Shown here piece after piece: positions 1-5,900 of a DNA stretch of 7,233 nt. This stretch comes from Gammaproteobacteria bacterium. Its GTDB lineage: Bacteria; Pseudomonadota; Gammaproteobacteria; DSM-19610. A program made the position numbers and the translations under genes. Numbering within the stretch: the first letter of the stretch is position 1; the number at the start of each line of letters is the position of its first letter. The notes under the pieces were generated by a model, which worked only from the letters and a program-made list of their open reading frames with translations, had not been told where the DNA came from and searched no databases. The DNA lies in the NCBI GenBank assembly GCA_030618475.1, contig JAUXDG010000139.1, positions 1 through 7,233 of the forward strand. The letters run 5' to 3'.

Positions 1-1
1 G

Positions 2-142
2 AAAGCACAGCCAAAAGTCCGGGAGCTTTGTCAACAGAAAGGCATACCTTACATACAAGAACCTGTCTTCAAACGTTTGAAAAAAGCTGTTGATATTATG
101 GTGGGTAGAACGTCTATGCTGAGACAGCCTACCGTATCTTAA
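2..142 (+). CDS. C-terminal fragment of a protein, possibly a fatty acid desaturase (5' end outside window)
   Basis: The frame is open from the left edge to TAA at 140-142 and gives the last 46 residues of a protein. The fragment contains VRELCQQKGIPYIQEPVFKR, followed by a basic stretch and GRTSMLRQP. Membrane fatty acid desaturases often end with a segment of the type 'V..LC...GIPY', just after their third histidine box, and that resemblance is the only basis for the call. The histidine boxes themselves lie upstream of the window, so catalytic residues cannot be checked. The gene converges with the minus-strand tRNA-Leu; the two 3' ends are separated by 280 bases with no gene. No terminator with a U-run is obvious after the stop. 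The reading frame is probably real, but the family assignment is tentative. Confidence 0.4.
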   Translation, partial: KAQPKVRELCQQKGIPYIQEPVFKRLKKAVDIMVGRTSMLRQPTVS

Positions 143-422
143 TCGATAGTTGATTTAATGTGCTGACTGTGAATTGACAGCCCCTTTGTTATCCCGGTGA
201 ACTCAGATTCGCCAGCGTGTCGAGTCGGATGAAAGCGCTTCAGTGTTGTTCGTTAGGCAGTCTTATGAACCGTGAGTGTATGCACTTTGTGCAAAAAATA
301 ACCAATCCGCGCTCCATTATTGGGACGATCAGGGGCAATGGGAGGCCACGAAATGAATTTGCAGACACAAAAAAGGTAACTTGAAAACAGTGTCTTTCGT
401 GGTCTGTGATGGCTTGGCGATT
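143..422. other. Intergenic region between a plus-strand gene and tRNA-Leu; no convincing gene
   Basis: This stretch separates two converging transcription units. The longest plus-strand ATG frame (229-384, 51 codons) has no ribosome binding site and no recognisable product. A shorter overlapping frame from GTG 276 to TGA 354-356 ends in NNQSALHYWDDQGQWEATK, which reads like protein but is only 26 residues long, so it may be chance or a gene remnant. A small hairpin, TGCAC-TTT-GTGCA, lies at 281-293. It is followed by A residues on the plus strand and preceded by U residues in a minus-strand transcript, so it does not have terminator form in either direction. A larger inverted repeat at 346-402 is listed separately. 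Confidence 0.5.
346..402 (-). repeat. Nested inverted repeat just downstream of tRNA-Leu
   Basis: The outer arms are CCACGAAA (346-353) and TTTCGTGG (395-402), a perfect 8-bp match. Directly inside are GACAC (364-368) and GTGTC (390-394). A minus-strand transcript leaving the tRNA would enter this element about 20 nt after the CCA end. It could fold into a two-step stem with a one-sided 10-nt bulge and a 21-nt loop containing six U residues (complement of 369-374). It is therefore a candidate 3' trailer structure or a weak termination or processing element for the tRNA transcript, but it lacks the compact GC-rich stem plus U-tail of an intrinsic terminator. The repeat is seen directly; its function is inferred. 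Confidence 0.4.
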
Positions 423-509
423 TGGTGCCGAGGAGAGGACTTGAACCTCCACGAGGTTACCCTCACTAGCACCTGAAGCTAGCGTGTCTACCAATTTCAC
501 CACCTCGGC
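423..509 (-). tRNA. tRNA-Leu (anticodon CAG)
   Basis: Read on the minus strand, the 87 nt form a complete class II tRNA. The acceptor stem pairs GCCGAGG with CCTCGGC, followed by discriminator A and an encoded CCA (425-423). The anticodon stem pairs CTAGC with GCTAG around the loop TTCAGGT, placing CAG at positions 34-36, which decodes CUG. The long variable arm (GAGG-GTAA-CCTC) and T loop TTCAAGT are typical of tRNA-Leu. The anticodon arm is almost identical to that of the E. coli tRNA-Leu(CAG) genes. The gene is single and monocistronic, divergent from rnr; the same tRNA-Leu/rnr neighbourhood is known in Pseudomonas. Its promoter is at 549-577. Confidence 0.97.
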
Positions 510-528
510 ATGACTCCACCGGATGTGC

Positions 529-559
529 ACCGGTACAGCGAGCAGCGCACTGTACCGGT
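529..559. repeat. Perfect 10-bp inverted repeat overlapping the tRNA-Leu promoter
   Basis: The arms ACCGGTACAG (529-538) and CTGTACCGGT (550-559) are perfect reverse complements separated by 11 bases, so the arm centres are 21 bp apart, about two helical turns. One arm covers the -10 hexamer of the tRNA promoter and the other lies just past the expected start site. The tRNA transcript would begin between the arms, so the repeat cannot fold in that RNA. It could act as a DNA operator for a dimeric regulator, or as a hairpin in the rnr leader if rnr transcription starts to its left. Confidence 0.55.
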
Positions 560-577
560 CACTTGGGGCCTTGTCAA
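549..577 (-). promoter_or_regulatory. Sigma-70 promoter of tRNA-Leu
   Basis: On the minus strand there is a perfect -35 hexamer TTGACA (plus-strand 572-577), a 17-bp spacer, and the -10 hexamer TACAGT (549-554), which matches four of six consensus positions. The next bases, GCGCTGC, form a GC-rich discriminator, as in growth-rate- and ppGpp-controlled stable-RNA promoters. The start site should fall near 542, leaving a 5' leader of about 33 nt for RNase P to remove. The element lies in the 138-bp gap shared with divergent rnr. Confidence 0.75.
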
Positions 578-647
578 TCCAGCCCGGTGGTTGTGGGTGT
601 ATGAATTCCGATTTTCCTTTCCGGGCCAAACTGGTTACGATGCCGGG

Positions 648-2966
648 ATGGTTAAAAAACGCGGCAAAAAACAACGTTTTCCAAAAGACCCATTTGCCGA
701 ACGCGAAGCGGGTAAGTACGCAACGCCAATTCCCAGTCGGGAGTTCATTCTATCGGTGCTGGCGGATTCCAGTCAGCTGATGAACCGGGAGGAGCTGGCT
801 TACGGGTTTGGGTTGTCGCGTGAAGAGGATATAGAAGCACTGCGCCGGCGCTTGCGCGCCATGGAGCGTGACGGCCAGCTGTTGCGTAACCGCCGCGGTG
901 GCTACGGCCTGGTGGAGCGCATGGATATGGTGCGCGGTCGCATTATCGGGCATCCCGACGGCTTCGGATTCCTGGTGCCCGAGGAAGGCGGGGATGACCT
1001 GTTTCTGTCACCGCGGCAGATGCGCGGCGTATTGCACGGTGACCGGGTGGTTGCCCACGTGGTCGGTGTTGACCGCCGCGGACGCCGGGAAGGCGCCATT
1101 GTCGAGGTGCTGGAACGTAACACCCATAGTGTGGTCGGGCGTATCTATTTCGAAAGTGGCATCAGTTTTGTAGTTCCTGACCACAAACGGCTGACACAGG
1201 ATATTCGCATTCCACCGGAGCACGCCGGGGGGGCGCAGAACGGTCAGTTTGTAACGGCGGTCATCATCGAACAGCCCGGCAAGCGTTCCGGTCCGGTTGG
1301 GAAAGTGGCCGAAGTCATCGGTGATCACATGGCGCCGGGTATGGAAATCGATGTCGCCATCCGTGCCCATGAACTGCCGTTGGAGTGGCCGGACGCGGTC
1401 GAGGATGAAATCCAGGCGCTTGCCGGGGAAGTCACACCGGAATCCAGGCACAACCGGGTTGATCTGCGCGACTTGCCGCTGGTGACTATCGACGGTGTGG
1501 ATTCGCGCGATTTTGACGACGCGGTCTATTGTAAACGTACAGCCAAAGGCTGGCGCCTGATCGTGGCCATCGCAGATGTGTCTCATTACGTCAAACCGGC
1601 GACCGCCCTGGATGCCGAGGCTTATTTGCGAGGTAACTCGGTGTACTTTCCGGAGCGGGTTATTGCCATGTTGCCGGAGATGTTGTCGAACGGTTTGTGT
1701 TCGCTGAACCCGCACGTGGATCGTCTGTGCATGGTCTGCGAGATGTACATTGACAAGCAGGGCAAGGTGACGCGTTCACGTTTTATGGAAGCCGTCATGC
1801 GTTCTCATGCGCGGCTGACTTACGATGAAGTGGCAGCCATGCTGGTCGATGGTGACAAAAAGCTGCGCGCCAGATATCAGGCTGTGCTGGATAATCTTGA
1901 GGAGCTGCACAGATTATACAAGGTGTTCAGAAAACTGCGTGCCAGGCGTGGTGCTATCGATTTTGAAACTACCGAGACGCGCATTGTGTTTGGTGCGGAT
2001 CGAAAAATCGAGTGCATTGTGCCGGTTGAACGTAATGATGCCCACAAGATTATCGAAGAGTGCATGATTGCAGCCAATGTCTGTTCCGCACGCTTTCTGA
2101 ATCGTCATAAATTGCCGACTCTTTATCGAGTTCACGAGGGGCCGCAGGCGACCAAACTGGCAGATTTGCGCGAGTTTCTGGGGGAGCTGGGTATGTCGCT
2201 GGGGGGTGGCGAAAAACCCCAGGCATCGGATTACGCAAAGCTGCTGAACAATATTCAGAAGCGGCCGGATATGCACCTTATCCAAACGGTGATGCTGCGT
2301 TCCTTGTCTCAGGCGCGCTACAGCCCGGATAACATAGGCCACTTCGGCCTGTCTCATACGGAGTATCTACACTTCACTTCGCCGATTCGTCGCTATCCGG
2401 ATCTGCTGGTGCACCGGGCGATTCGTCATCAGTTGCGGGCCAACGCTCGCAACCCGAAGGGAACAAAGAAAACCCGGCGTGGTGTGTCGGCGCGCGGAGC
2501 GTTTCGTTACAGCGAATCCGACATGCTGTCGCTGGGCGAACATTGCTCCATGACCGAGCGGCGCGCTGACGAAGCGACCCGCGACGCGGTTGACTGGCTC
2601 AAGTGCGAGTACATGTTGGACAAGGTCGGTGAAAATTATGATGGTATTGTCAGTAGTGTGACATCGTTCGGGATTTTCGTGGAACTGAAAGAGATCTATG
2701 TAGAGGGACTGGTGCATATAACCGCCTTGCACAATGATTACTATCACTTCGATCCCGCCGGCCATCGTTTGCGTGGTGAGCGGACTGGTCGGACCTACCG
2801 CCTCGGCGATGAAGTCGGGGTGCGCGTGGTGCGCGTCGACCTGGATGAGCGCAAGATGGATTTTGAACTGGCGGAAGCCGCGCCTGCCGACACTGAGAAA
2901 TCCAAACGAAAGTCAAGGAGAAAGTCACGGGGTGGGGGCAAGAATCGCAAAAGGAAACGGAGTTAG
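648..2966 (+). CDS. rnr: Ribonuclease R (3'-5' exoribonuclease)
   Basis: RNase R is a cytoplasmic hydrolytic exoribonuclease that degrades structured RNA, defective rRNA and tmRNA-tagged messages. The 772-residue product (E. coli 813) shows the full family order: winged-helix domain (about 22-90), two cold-shock OB domains (about 95-140 and 161-210), RNB catalytic domain (about 270-595), S1 domain (about 663-742) and a short lysine/arginine-rich tail (751-772). The catalytic motif TIDGVDSRDFDDAV gives D282, D288, D290 and D291, matching E. coli D272, D278, D280 and D281. HFTSPIRRYPDL (575-586) is the conserved RNB end motif. ATG 648 was chosen because homology resumes at DPFAEREAGKYATPIPSREF, only about 10 residues later. 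The frame stays open to ATG 510, but that start would add 46 unrelated residues across the tRNA promoter. No good Shine-Dalgarno precedes ATG 648. The tail is shorter than in E. coli. Confidence 0.96.
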   Translation: MVKKRGKKQRFPKDPFAEREAGKYATPIPSREFILSVLADSSQLMNREELAYGFGLSREEDIEALRRRLRAMERDGQLLRNRRGGYGLVERMDMVRGRIIGHPDGFGFLVPEEGGDDLFLSPRQMRGVLHGDRVVAHVVGVDRRGRREGAIVEVLERNTHSVVGRIYFESGISFVVPDHKRLTQDIRIPPEHAGGAQNGQFVTAVIIEQPGKRSGPVGKVAEVIGDHMAPGMEIDVAIRAHELPLEWPDAVEDEIQALAGEVTPESRHNRVDLRDLPLVTIDGVDSRDFDDAVYCKRTAKGWRLIVAIADVSHYVKPATALDAEAYLRGNSVYFPERVIAMLPEMLSNGLCSLNPHVDRLCMVCEMYIDKQGKVTRSRFMEAVMRSHARLTYDEVAAMLVDGDKKLRARYQAVLDNLEELHRLYKVFRKLRARRGAIDFETTETRIVFGADRKIECIVPVERNDAHKIIEECMIAANVCSARFLNRHKLPTLYRVHEGPQATKLADLREFLGELGMSLGGGEKPQASDYAKLLNNIQKRPDMHLIQTVMLRSLSQARYSPDNIGHFGLSHTEYLHFTSPIRRYPDLLVHRAIRHQLRANARNPKGTKKTRRGVSARGAFRYSESDMLSLGEHCSMTERRADEATRDAVDWLKCEYMLDKVGENYDGIVSSVTSFGIFVELKEIYVEGLVHITALHNDYYHFDPAGHRLRGERTGRTYRLGDEVGVRVVRVDLDERKMDFELAEAAPADTEKSKRKSRRKSRGGGKNRKRKRS

Positions 2967-2995
2967 GTTTAATCGTGTTTCCAACCCGTATGCCT

Positions 2996-2999
2996 AAGG
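2996..2999 (+). promoter_or_regulatory. Ribosome binding site deciding the rlmB start
   Basis: AAGG ends seven bases before ATG 3007, the normal distance. The alternative in-frame TTG at 3001 would leave a gap of one base, so ATG is preferred. Confidence 0.6.
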
Positions 3000-3006
3000 C
3001 TTGCCA

Positions 3007-3768
3007 ATGAAAAGAACAGAACGTGTTTTTGGCTTGCACGCGGTTGGCAGCCTGTTACAGCGTGCCCCGGCGCGTGTGTCAGTATTGCTTGCGCTGGAAT
3101 CCAGGTCGGACGCGCGCATGGCTGAAGTGTTGCAGCTGGCTGAAAAAGCCAATGTGCCGGTTCGCCGTGTTTCCCGTCGTGAACTGGATGAGCTTGTAGT
3201 CGGTGTGAGTCATCAGGGTGTGGTCGCAGAAACCGGGACAGCACCGGGCCTGGGTGAAAAAGAGTTGCCGGCATTTCTCGAGGCGCTGGAAGGACCTGCA
3301 TTTTTGCTGATTCTCGACGGGGTGCAGGATCCGCATAACCTCGGCGCCTGCCTGCGCAGTGCCAACGCTGCGGGTGTGGACGCCGTCATTGTGCCCAGGG
3401 ATCGTTCCGCACCACTCAATGCGACCGCACGTAAAGTGGCGTGTGGAGCGGCTGAATCTCTGCCGGTGGTCCGGGTGACCAATCTGGCGCGTACGCTGCG
3501 TTCCATTCGCGAAGCCGGCGTCTGGGTCTATGGTGCCACCGGCGAAGCCGAGTCCACGTTCTATGAAACAGATCTCTCCGGTCCGCTGGCACTGGTGCTG
3601 GGGGGGGAGGGCAGGGGACTGCGCCGGCTTACCCGTGAACATTGTGATGGATTGTTGTCGATTCCAATGGCAGGTTCGATAAGCAGCCTGAACGTGTCGG
3701 TCGCCACCGGTATTTTTCTGTTCGAAGCAAGGCGCCAACGGATGGAGAGCCGCCAGGTTGAAAAATGA
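3007..3768 (+). CDS. rlmB: 23S rRNA (guanosine(2251)-2'-O)-methyltransferase RlmB
   Basis: This SpoU/TrmD-fold (SPOUT) enzyme uses S-adenosylmethionine to methylate the 2'-OH of G2251 in the peptidyl-transferase P loop of 23S rRNA. The 253-residue product (E. coli 243) has an N-terminal substrate-binding domain (about 5-78; VFGLHAVGSLL at 7-17) and a C-terminal knotted SPOUT domain. All three SpoU motifs are present: DPHNLGACLRSANAAGV (108-124, with N111 and R117), LALVLGGEGRGL (194-205, with E201), and IPMAGSISSLNVSVATGIFL (219-238, with N229). It lies 40 nt after rnr with no terminator in between, so the two are probably cotranscribed, a pairing conserved in gammaproteobacteria. The LGGEG motif is encoded across a run of eight G residues (3600-3607), but the frame continues intact. 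Confidence 0.95.
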   Translation: MKRTERVFGLHAVGSLLQRAPARVSVLLALESRSDARMAEVLQLAEKANVPVRRVSRRELDELVVGVSHQGVVAETGTAPGLGEKELPAFLEALEGPAFLLILDGVQDPHNLGACLRSANAAGVDAVIVPRDRSAPLNATARKVACGAAESLPVVRVTNLARTLRSIREAGVWVYGATGEAESTFYETDLSGPLALVLGGEGRGLRRLTREHCDGLLSIPMAGSISSLNVSVATGIFLFEARRQRMESRQVEK

Positions 3769-3873
3769 CCGTCTTGTTTCCGTGTATCGGTTCTGCGCAT
3801 GGGTCAGCTTTAACAGGGATGGCCGCTAAAGATGCATGGATGCCGGTCGTTAGATTTTCTTACGTCACGTCTC

Positions 3874-3879
3874 AAGGAG
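3874..3879 (+). promoter_or_regulatory. Strong ribosome binding site for the PA2779-like gene
   Basis: AAGGAG ends eight bases before ATG 3888. It fixes the start there rather than at the frame opening at 3765, which overlaps the end of rlmB. Confidence 0.75.
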
Positions 3880-3887
3880 AGTATGGA

Positions 3888-4283
3888 ATGTTGAAATCAT
3901 CGCTGATGAAACGGGTTATGGCGATACTTGTCTCGCTGTCTTTTTTTACCACCTACTCGCTGCCTGCGTACTCAGGGATCGTTACCACGGAGCAGCTGAT
4001 CCAGGAGCAGCTGGAATCACTGGACAAGAATGCGCTGGTTACGATGCTGGATCGGGAAGAGGTACGCCAGCAGCTGGTTGATCGTGGCGTGGATCCCGAT
4101 TATGCAAAACAGCGTATTGCCGCCCTGAGCGACGAACAGATCAATGAGATAAAGTCAAACATCGATGGGCTGCCGGCAGGATCCGGCGTTGTGGGTATTC
4201 TGATTGCAGTGCTACTGGTACTGATTATTCTGGATATAGTCGGCGTTACCAACATCTTCTCATTCATCAACCCGGCGCGTTAA
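3888..4283 (+). CDS. PA2779 family protein (DUF6627): small exported or membrane protein
   Basis: The function of this 131-residue protein is unknown. Visible parts: a basic N-terminus with a hydrophobic segment (about 9-27) ending in AYS-G, which looks like a signal peptide; a polar, probably helical region (33-93) with a charged repeat-like pattern (DREEVRQQLVDRGVDPDYAKQRIAALSDEQINEIKSNID, split here: 56-68 and 69-93); the motif LPAGSG (95-100); and a hydrophobic segment (101-119). It ends in DIVGVTNIFSF, which I recognise as the PA2779-family tail. If the signal peptide is cleaved, the body would sit in the periplasm anchored by the tail. The 119-nt gap after rlmB, its own strong ribosome binding site and the 4-nt gap to the next gene suggest a two-gene unit. 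I found no convincing promoter in the gap. Confidence 0.75.
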   Translation: MLKSSLMKRVMAILVSLSFFTTYSLPAYSGIVTTEQLIQEQLESLDKNALVTMLDREEVRQQLVDRGVDPDYAKQRIAALSDEQINEIKSNIDGLPAGSGVVGILIAVLLVLIILDIVGVTNIFSFINPAR

Positions 4284-4287
4284 TGGA

Positions 4288-5295
4288 ATGCTGACAGCAG
4301 TGATGTGCAGGGTGCGCCTGGCGGCGGGCGCACTCTGCATTTCACTTGTCGTTTCCGCTTGTGCACAGCATCGGGATAATAAGCAGCTTTACCTGAATCT
4401 TCCTGTCGAGCGCTCACACGAACTCCTGGAAACCCCCTTCTTTCCACAAGACGCTTACCAGTGTGGTCCCGCCTCCCTGGCGACGGTGCTGAACTCTCAG
4501 GGTGTCGAGGTATCCCCGCAGCAGCTGCAAGCGCTGGTATATCTACCGGAGCGCAAGGGCAGTCTGCAGGCGGAAATGCTGGCGGCAGCGGCTTACTACA
4601 GGCGGCTGGCGGTTCGGATTCCGCCTTCGATGGACAGTCTTCTGCTCGAAATGTCTTCCGGCAATCCGGTTGTGGTACTGCAGAACCTCGGGTTTGGCCC
4701 GATGCCAGTCTGGCACTATGCCGTTGCCGTTGGATACGATCTGGAAAAAGATGAAATCTATCTGCGCTCGGGCAAAAACAGGCGCCGGGCCTATAGGTTC
4801 AAGATTTTTCTGAAAACCTGGTCGCGTTCGAATCGCTGGGCGATGGTCGTAGTATCACCTGGTACGGTGCCAGTGTCGGCGACAGAAAAAGACTATCTGG
4901 CAGCAGCCAGTGTATTTGAACGCCGAAAAAATCATGATGCTGCGCTGCAAGCCTTCGAGTCCGCAACCCGGCGCTGGCCGGACAGTTACCTGGCCTGGGC
5001 GGGAACCGGCAATGCCGCTTTTTCACTTGCCCGGTTCAGCGAGGCTGAGCAGGCCTATCGCCAGGCGTTGCGACTCAAGCCTGATCGGGCCTCAATTATG
5101 AACAACCTGGCGCTGACGCTGGCAGAACGTGGATGTAAGCAGGCCGCGCTGTCGGTCATGGAATGCGCTTTGAATCATGCGCCGGATGATGCCAATCTGG
5201 CCGCAAGCTATAATGAAATTAAAGCGTTTCCAGCCGGACCTGAAGGTTGCCAACAGTTTGTCTGCAGGGCGGTCGGGACTGCCGTAAGCGGATGA
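4288..5295 (+). CDS. PA2778 family C39-fold cysteine peptidase lipoprotein with TPR repeats
   Basis: The 335-residue protein starts with a lipoprotein signal (about 8-24) ending in VVSAC, so Cys25 is the likely lipidated residue. Residues about 47-190 resemble the papain-like peptidase C39 domain: QDAYQCGPASLA gives catalytic Cys59 with a likely oxyanion-hole Gln54, and WHYAVAVGYD gives His143. Where bacteriocin-processing C39 enzymes usually have an Asp ('ADP'), this protein has LRSG (159-162), so the third catalytic residue is unclear. Residues about 202-305 carry TPR-like helices (LAAASVFERRKNHDAALQAF; LAWAGTGNAAFSLARFSEAE; IMNNLALTLAERGCKQAA), suggesting protein binding. There is no ABC transporter domain, so it is a stand-alone peptidase. 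It starts 4 nt after the previous stop without its own Shine-Dalgarno, implying translational coupling; ATG 4303 is a possible alternative. The substrate is unknown; the partner small protein is a candidate. Confidence 0.8.
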   Translation: MLTAVMCRVRLAAGALCISLVVSACAQHRDNKQLYLNLPVERSHELLETPFFPQDAYQCGPASLATVLNSQGVEVSPQQLQALVYLPERKGSLQAEMLAAAAYYRRLAVRIPPSMDSLLLEMSSGNPVVVLQNLGFGPMPVWHYAVAVGYDLEKDEIYLRSGKNRRRAYRFKIFLKTWSRSNRWAMVVVSPGTVPVSATEKDYLAAASVFERRKNHDAALQAFESATRRWPDSYLAWAGTGNAAFSLARFSEAEQAYRQALRLKPDRASIMNNLALTLAERGCKQAALSVMECALNHAPDDANLAASYNEIKAFPAGPEGCQQFVCRAVGTAVSG

Positions 5296-5302
5296 TCTCT
5301 AT

Positions 5303-5330
5303 TGCGGTCTGTGCCGTTGTCGCGTAAACT
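5303..5330 (+). promoter_or_regulatory. Possible weak promoter for the rpsF operon
   Basis: TTGCGG (5303-5308) and TAAACT (5325-5330) are spaced by 16 bp and match three and four consensus positions. They begin eight bases after the preceding stop codon. A separate promoter is expected here because ribosomal protein operons need strong expression, but the match is weak. Confidence 0.25.
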
Positions 5331-5340
5331 CTCCCAGCTT

Positions 5341-5388
5341 TTGCGCGCCCAGTGCGCGTAACTCCTTGCTTTTCGCATGAGCGGAAGG
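5341..5388 (+). promoter_or_regulatory. Two tandem hairpins in the rpsF leader (candidate S6:S18 autoregulatory region)
   Basis: Hairpin 1 pairs 5341-5348 with 5354-5361: eight pairs including one G-U, with loop CCAGU. Hairpin 2 pairs 5369-5376 (CUUUUCGC) with 5381-5388 (GCGGAAGG): eight pairs including two G-U, with loop AUGA. They are 7 nt apart and end 12 nt before the AGGGAG ribosome binding site. Neither is followed by a U-run, so they do not look like terminators. Many bacterial rpsF mRNAs carry a leader bound by the S6:S18 complex that represses translation, and this position fits. I could not match the conserved CCG internal-loop motif with certainty; a CCG occurs at 5313-5315. Confidence 0.4.
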
Positions 5389-5400
5389 CTATTAATCCAA

Positions 5401-5406
5401 AGGGAG
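5401..5406 (+). promoter_or_regulatory. Ribosome binding site of rpsF
   Basis: AGGGAG ends six bases before ATG 5413. It is a strong site, as expected for a ribosomal protein gene, and lies 12 nt after a leader hairpin that could control access to it. Confidence 0.7.
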
Positions 5407-5412
5407 CATTAA

Positions 5413-5880
5413 ATGCGCCACTATGAAATTGTGTTCCTGGTCCATCCGGACCAGAGCGAGCAGGTGCCCGCGATGATTGAACGTTACCGTTCCACCATCG
5501 AGTCCGCGGGTGGCAAGATCCACCGCCTGGAAGACTGGGGCCGTCGTCAGCTCGCCTATCCTATCCAGAAACTGGCCAAAGCTCATTACGTGCTGATGAA
5601 TATCGAGTGTGGCACCGACGAATTGAATGAGCTGGAAAGCGCTTTCCGTTTTAACGATGCTGTGCTGCGAAACATGATTATTTTGCGTAAAGCAGCCGTC
5701 ACCGATCCATCCCTGCTGGTGAAACGCAGCGATGACAGGGATGATCGTGGTCGTGATGAGGCGCGGCGCGTGAGCGGAGCCAATAATAAAACCCCGAAGG
5801 AAGAAGAAGCTCCAACGACTCCGGCTCCGGCTCCGGATCAGGATGTTGATTCAGCGGAACAAGGTGCCAGCGCCGAGTAA
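5413..5880 (+). CDS. rpsF: 30S ribosomal protein S6
   Basis: S6 binds S18 and the central domain of 16S rRNA in the platform of the small subunit. The 155-residue product begins MRHYEIVFLVHPDQSEQV, with the family core RLEDWGRRQLAYPIQKLAKAHY (split: RLEDWGRRQL and AYPIQKLAKAHY, about 38-59) and AFRFNDAVLRNMI (about 76-88). E. coli S6 is about 131-135 residues. The extra length is a disordered C-terminal tail (about 110-155), first rich in D and R, then in P, A and E, partly encoded by three CTCCGG repeats (5819-5836). In E. coli the acidic S6 tail is extended with glutamates by RimK; this tail ends SAE and could be a similar substrate, but that is inference. The gene heads the rpsF-priB-rpsR operon. 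Confidence 0.96.
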   Translation: MRHYEIVFLVHPDQSEQVPAMIERYRSTIESAGGKIHRLEDWGRRQLAYPIQKLAKAHYVLMNIECGTDELNELESAFRFNDAVLRNMIILRKAAVTDPSLLVKRSDDRDDRGRDEARRVSGANNKTPKEEEAPTTPAPAPDQDVDSAEQGASAE

Positions 5881-5900
5881 TGGCGTTCAGTCTGTGAAGG

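Noticed and set aside
281..293. Hairpin TGCAC-TTT-GTGCA as a transcription terminator
   Set aside because: A-residues follow it on the plus strand and the U-run precedes it on the minus strand, so it has the wrong polarity for an intrinsic terminator in either direction. The stem is only 5 bp.
571..605. Plus-strand promoter for rnr (TTGTCA at 571, TATGAA at 600)
   Set aside because: The spacing is 23 bp, too long for sigma-70, and no better pair was found, so the rnr promoter remains unidentified.
510..647. N-terminal extension of rnr to ATG 510
   Set aside because: The 46 extra residues show no resemblance to RNase R, there is no ribosome binding site, and the stretch is the tRNA-Leu promoter region. 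Homology begins shortly after ATG 648.
240..674. Minus-strand open frame of 144 codons
   Set aside because: It runs straight through the tRNA-Leu gene and its promoter and has no recognisable product.
1008..1715. Minus-strand open frame of 235 codons inside rnr
   Set aside because: It lies entirely opposite the conserved catalytic half of RNase R. Long antisense frames are common opposite GC-biased genes, and its product resembles nothing I know.
3079..3738. Minus-strand open frame of 219 codons inside rlmB
   Set aside because: It is the shadow of a well-conserved gene and its product is unrecognisable.
4288..5295. Bacteriocin export/processing ABC transporter
   Set aside because: Although the peptidase domain is C39-like, there is no transmembrane or ATP-binding domain. 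The protein has a lipoprotein signal and TPRs instead.
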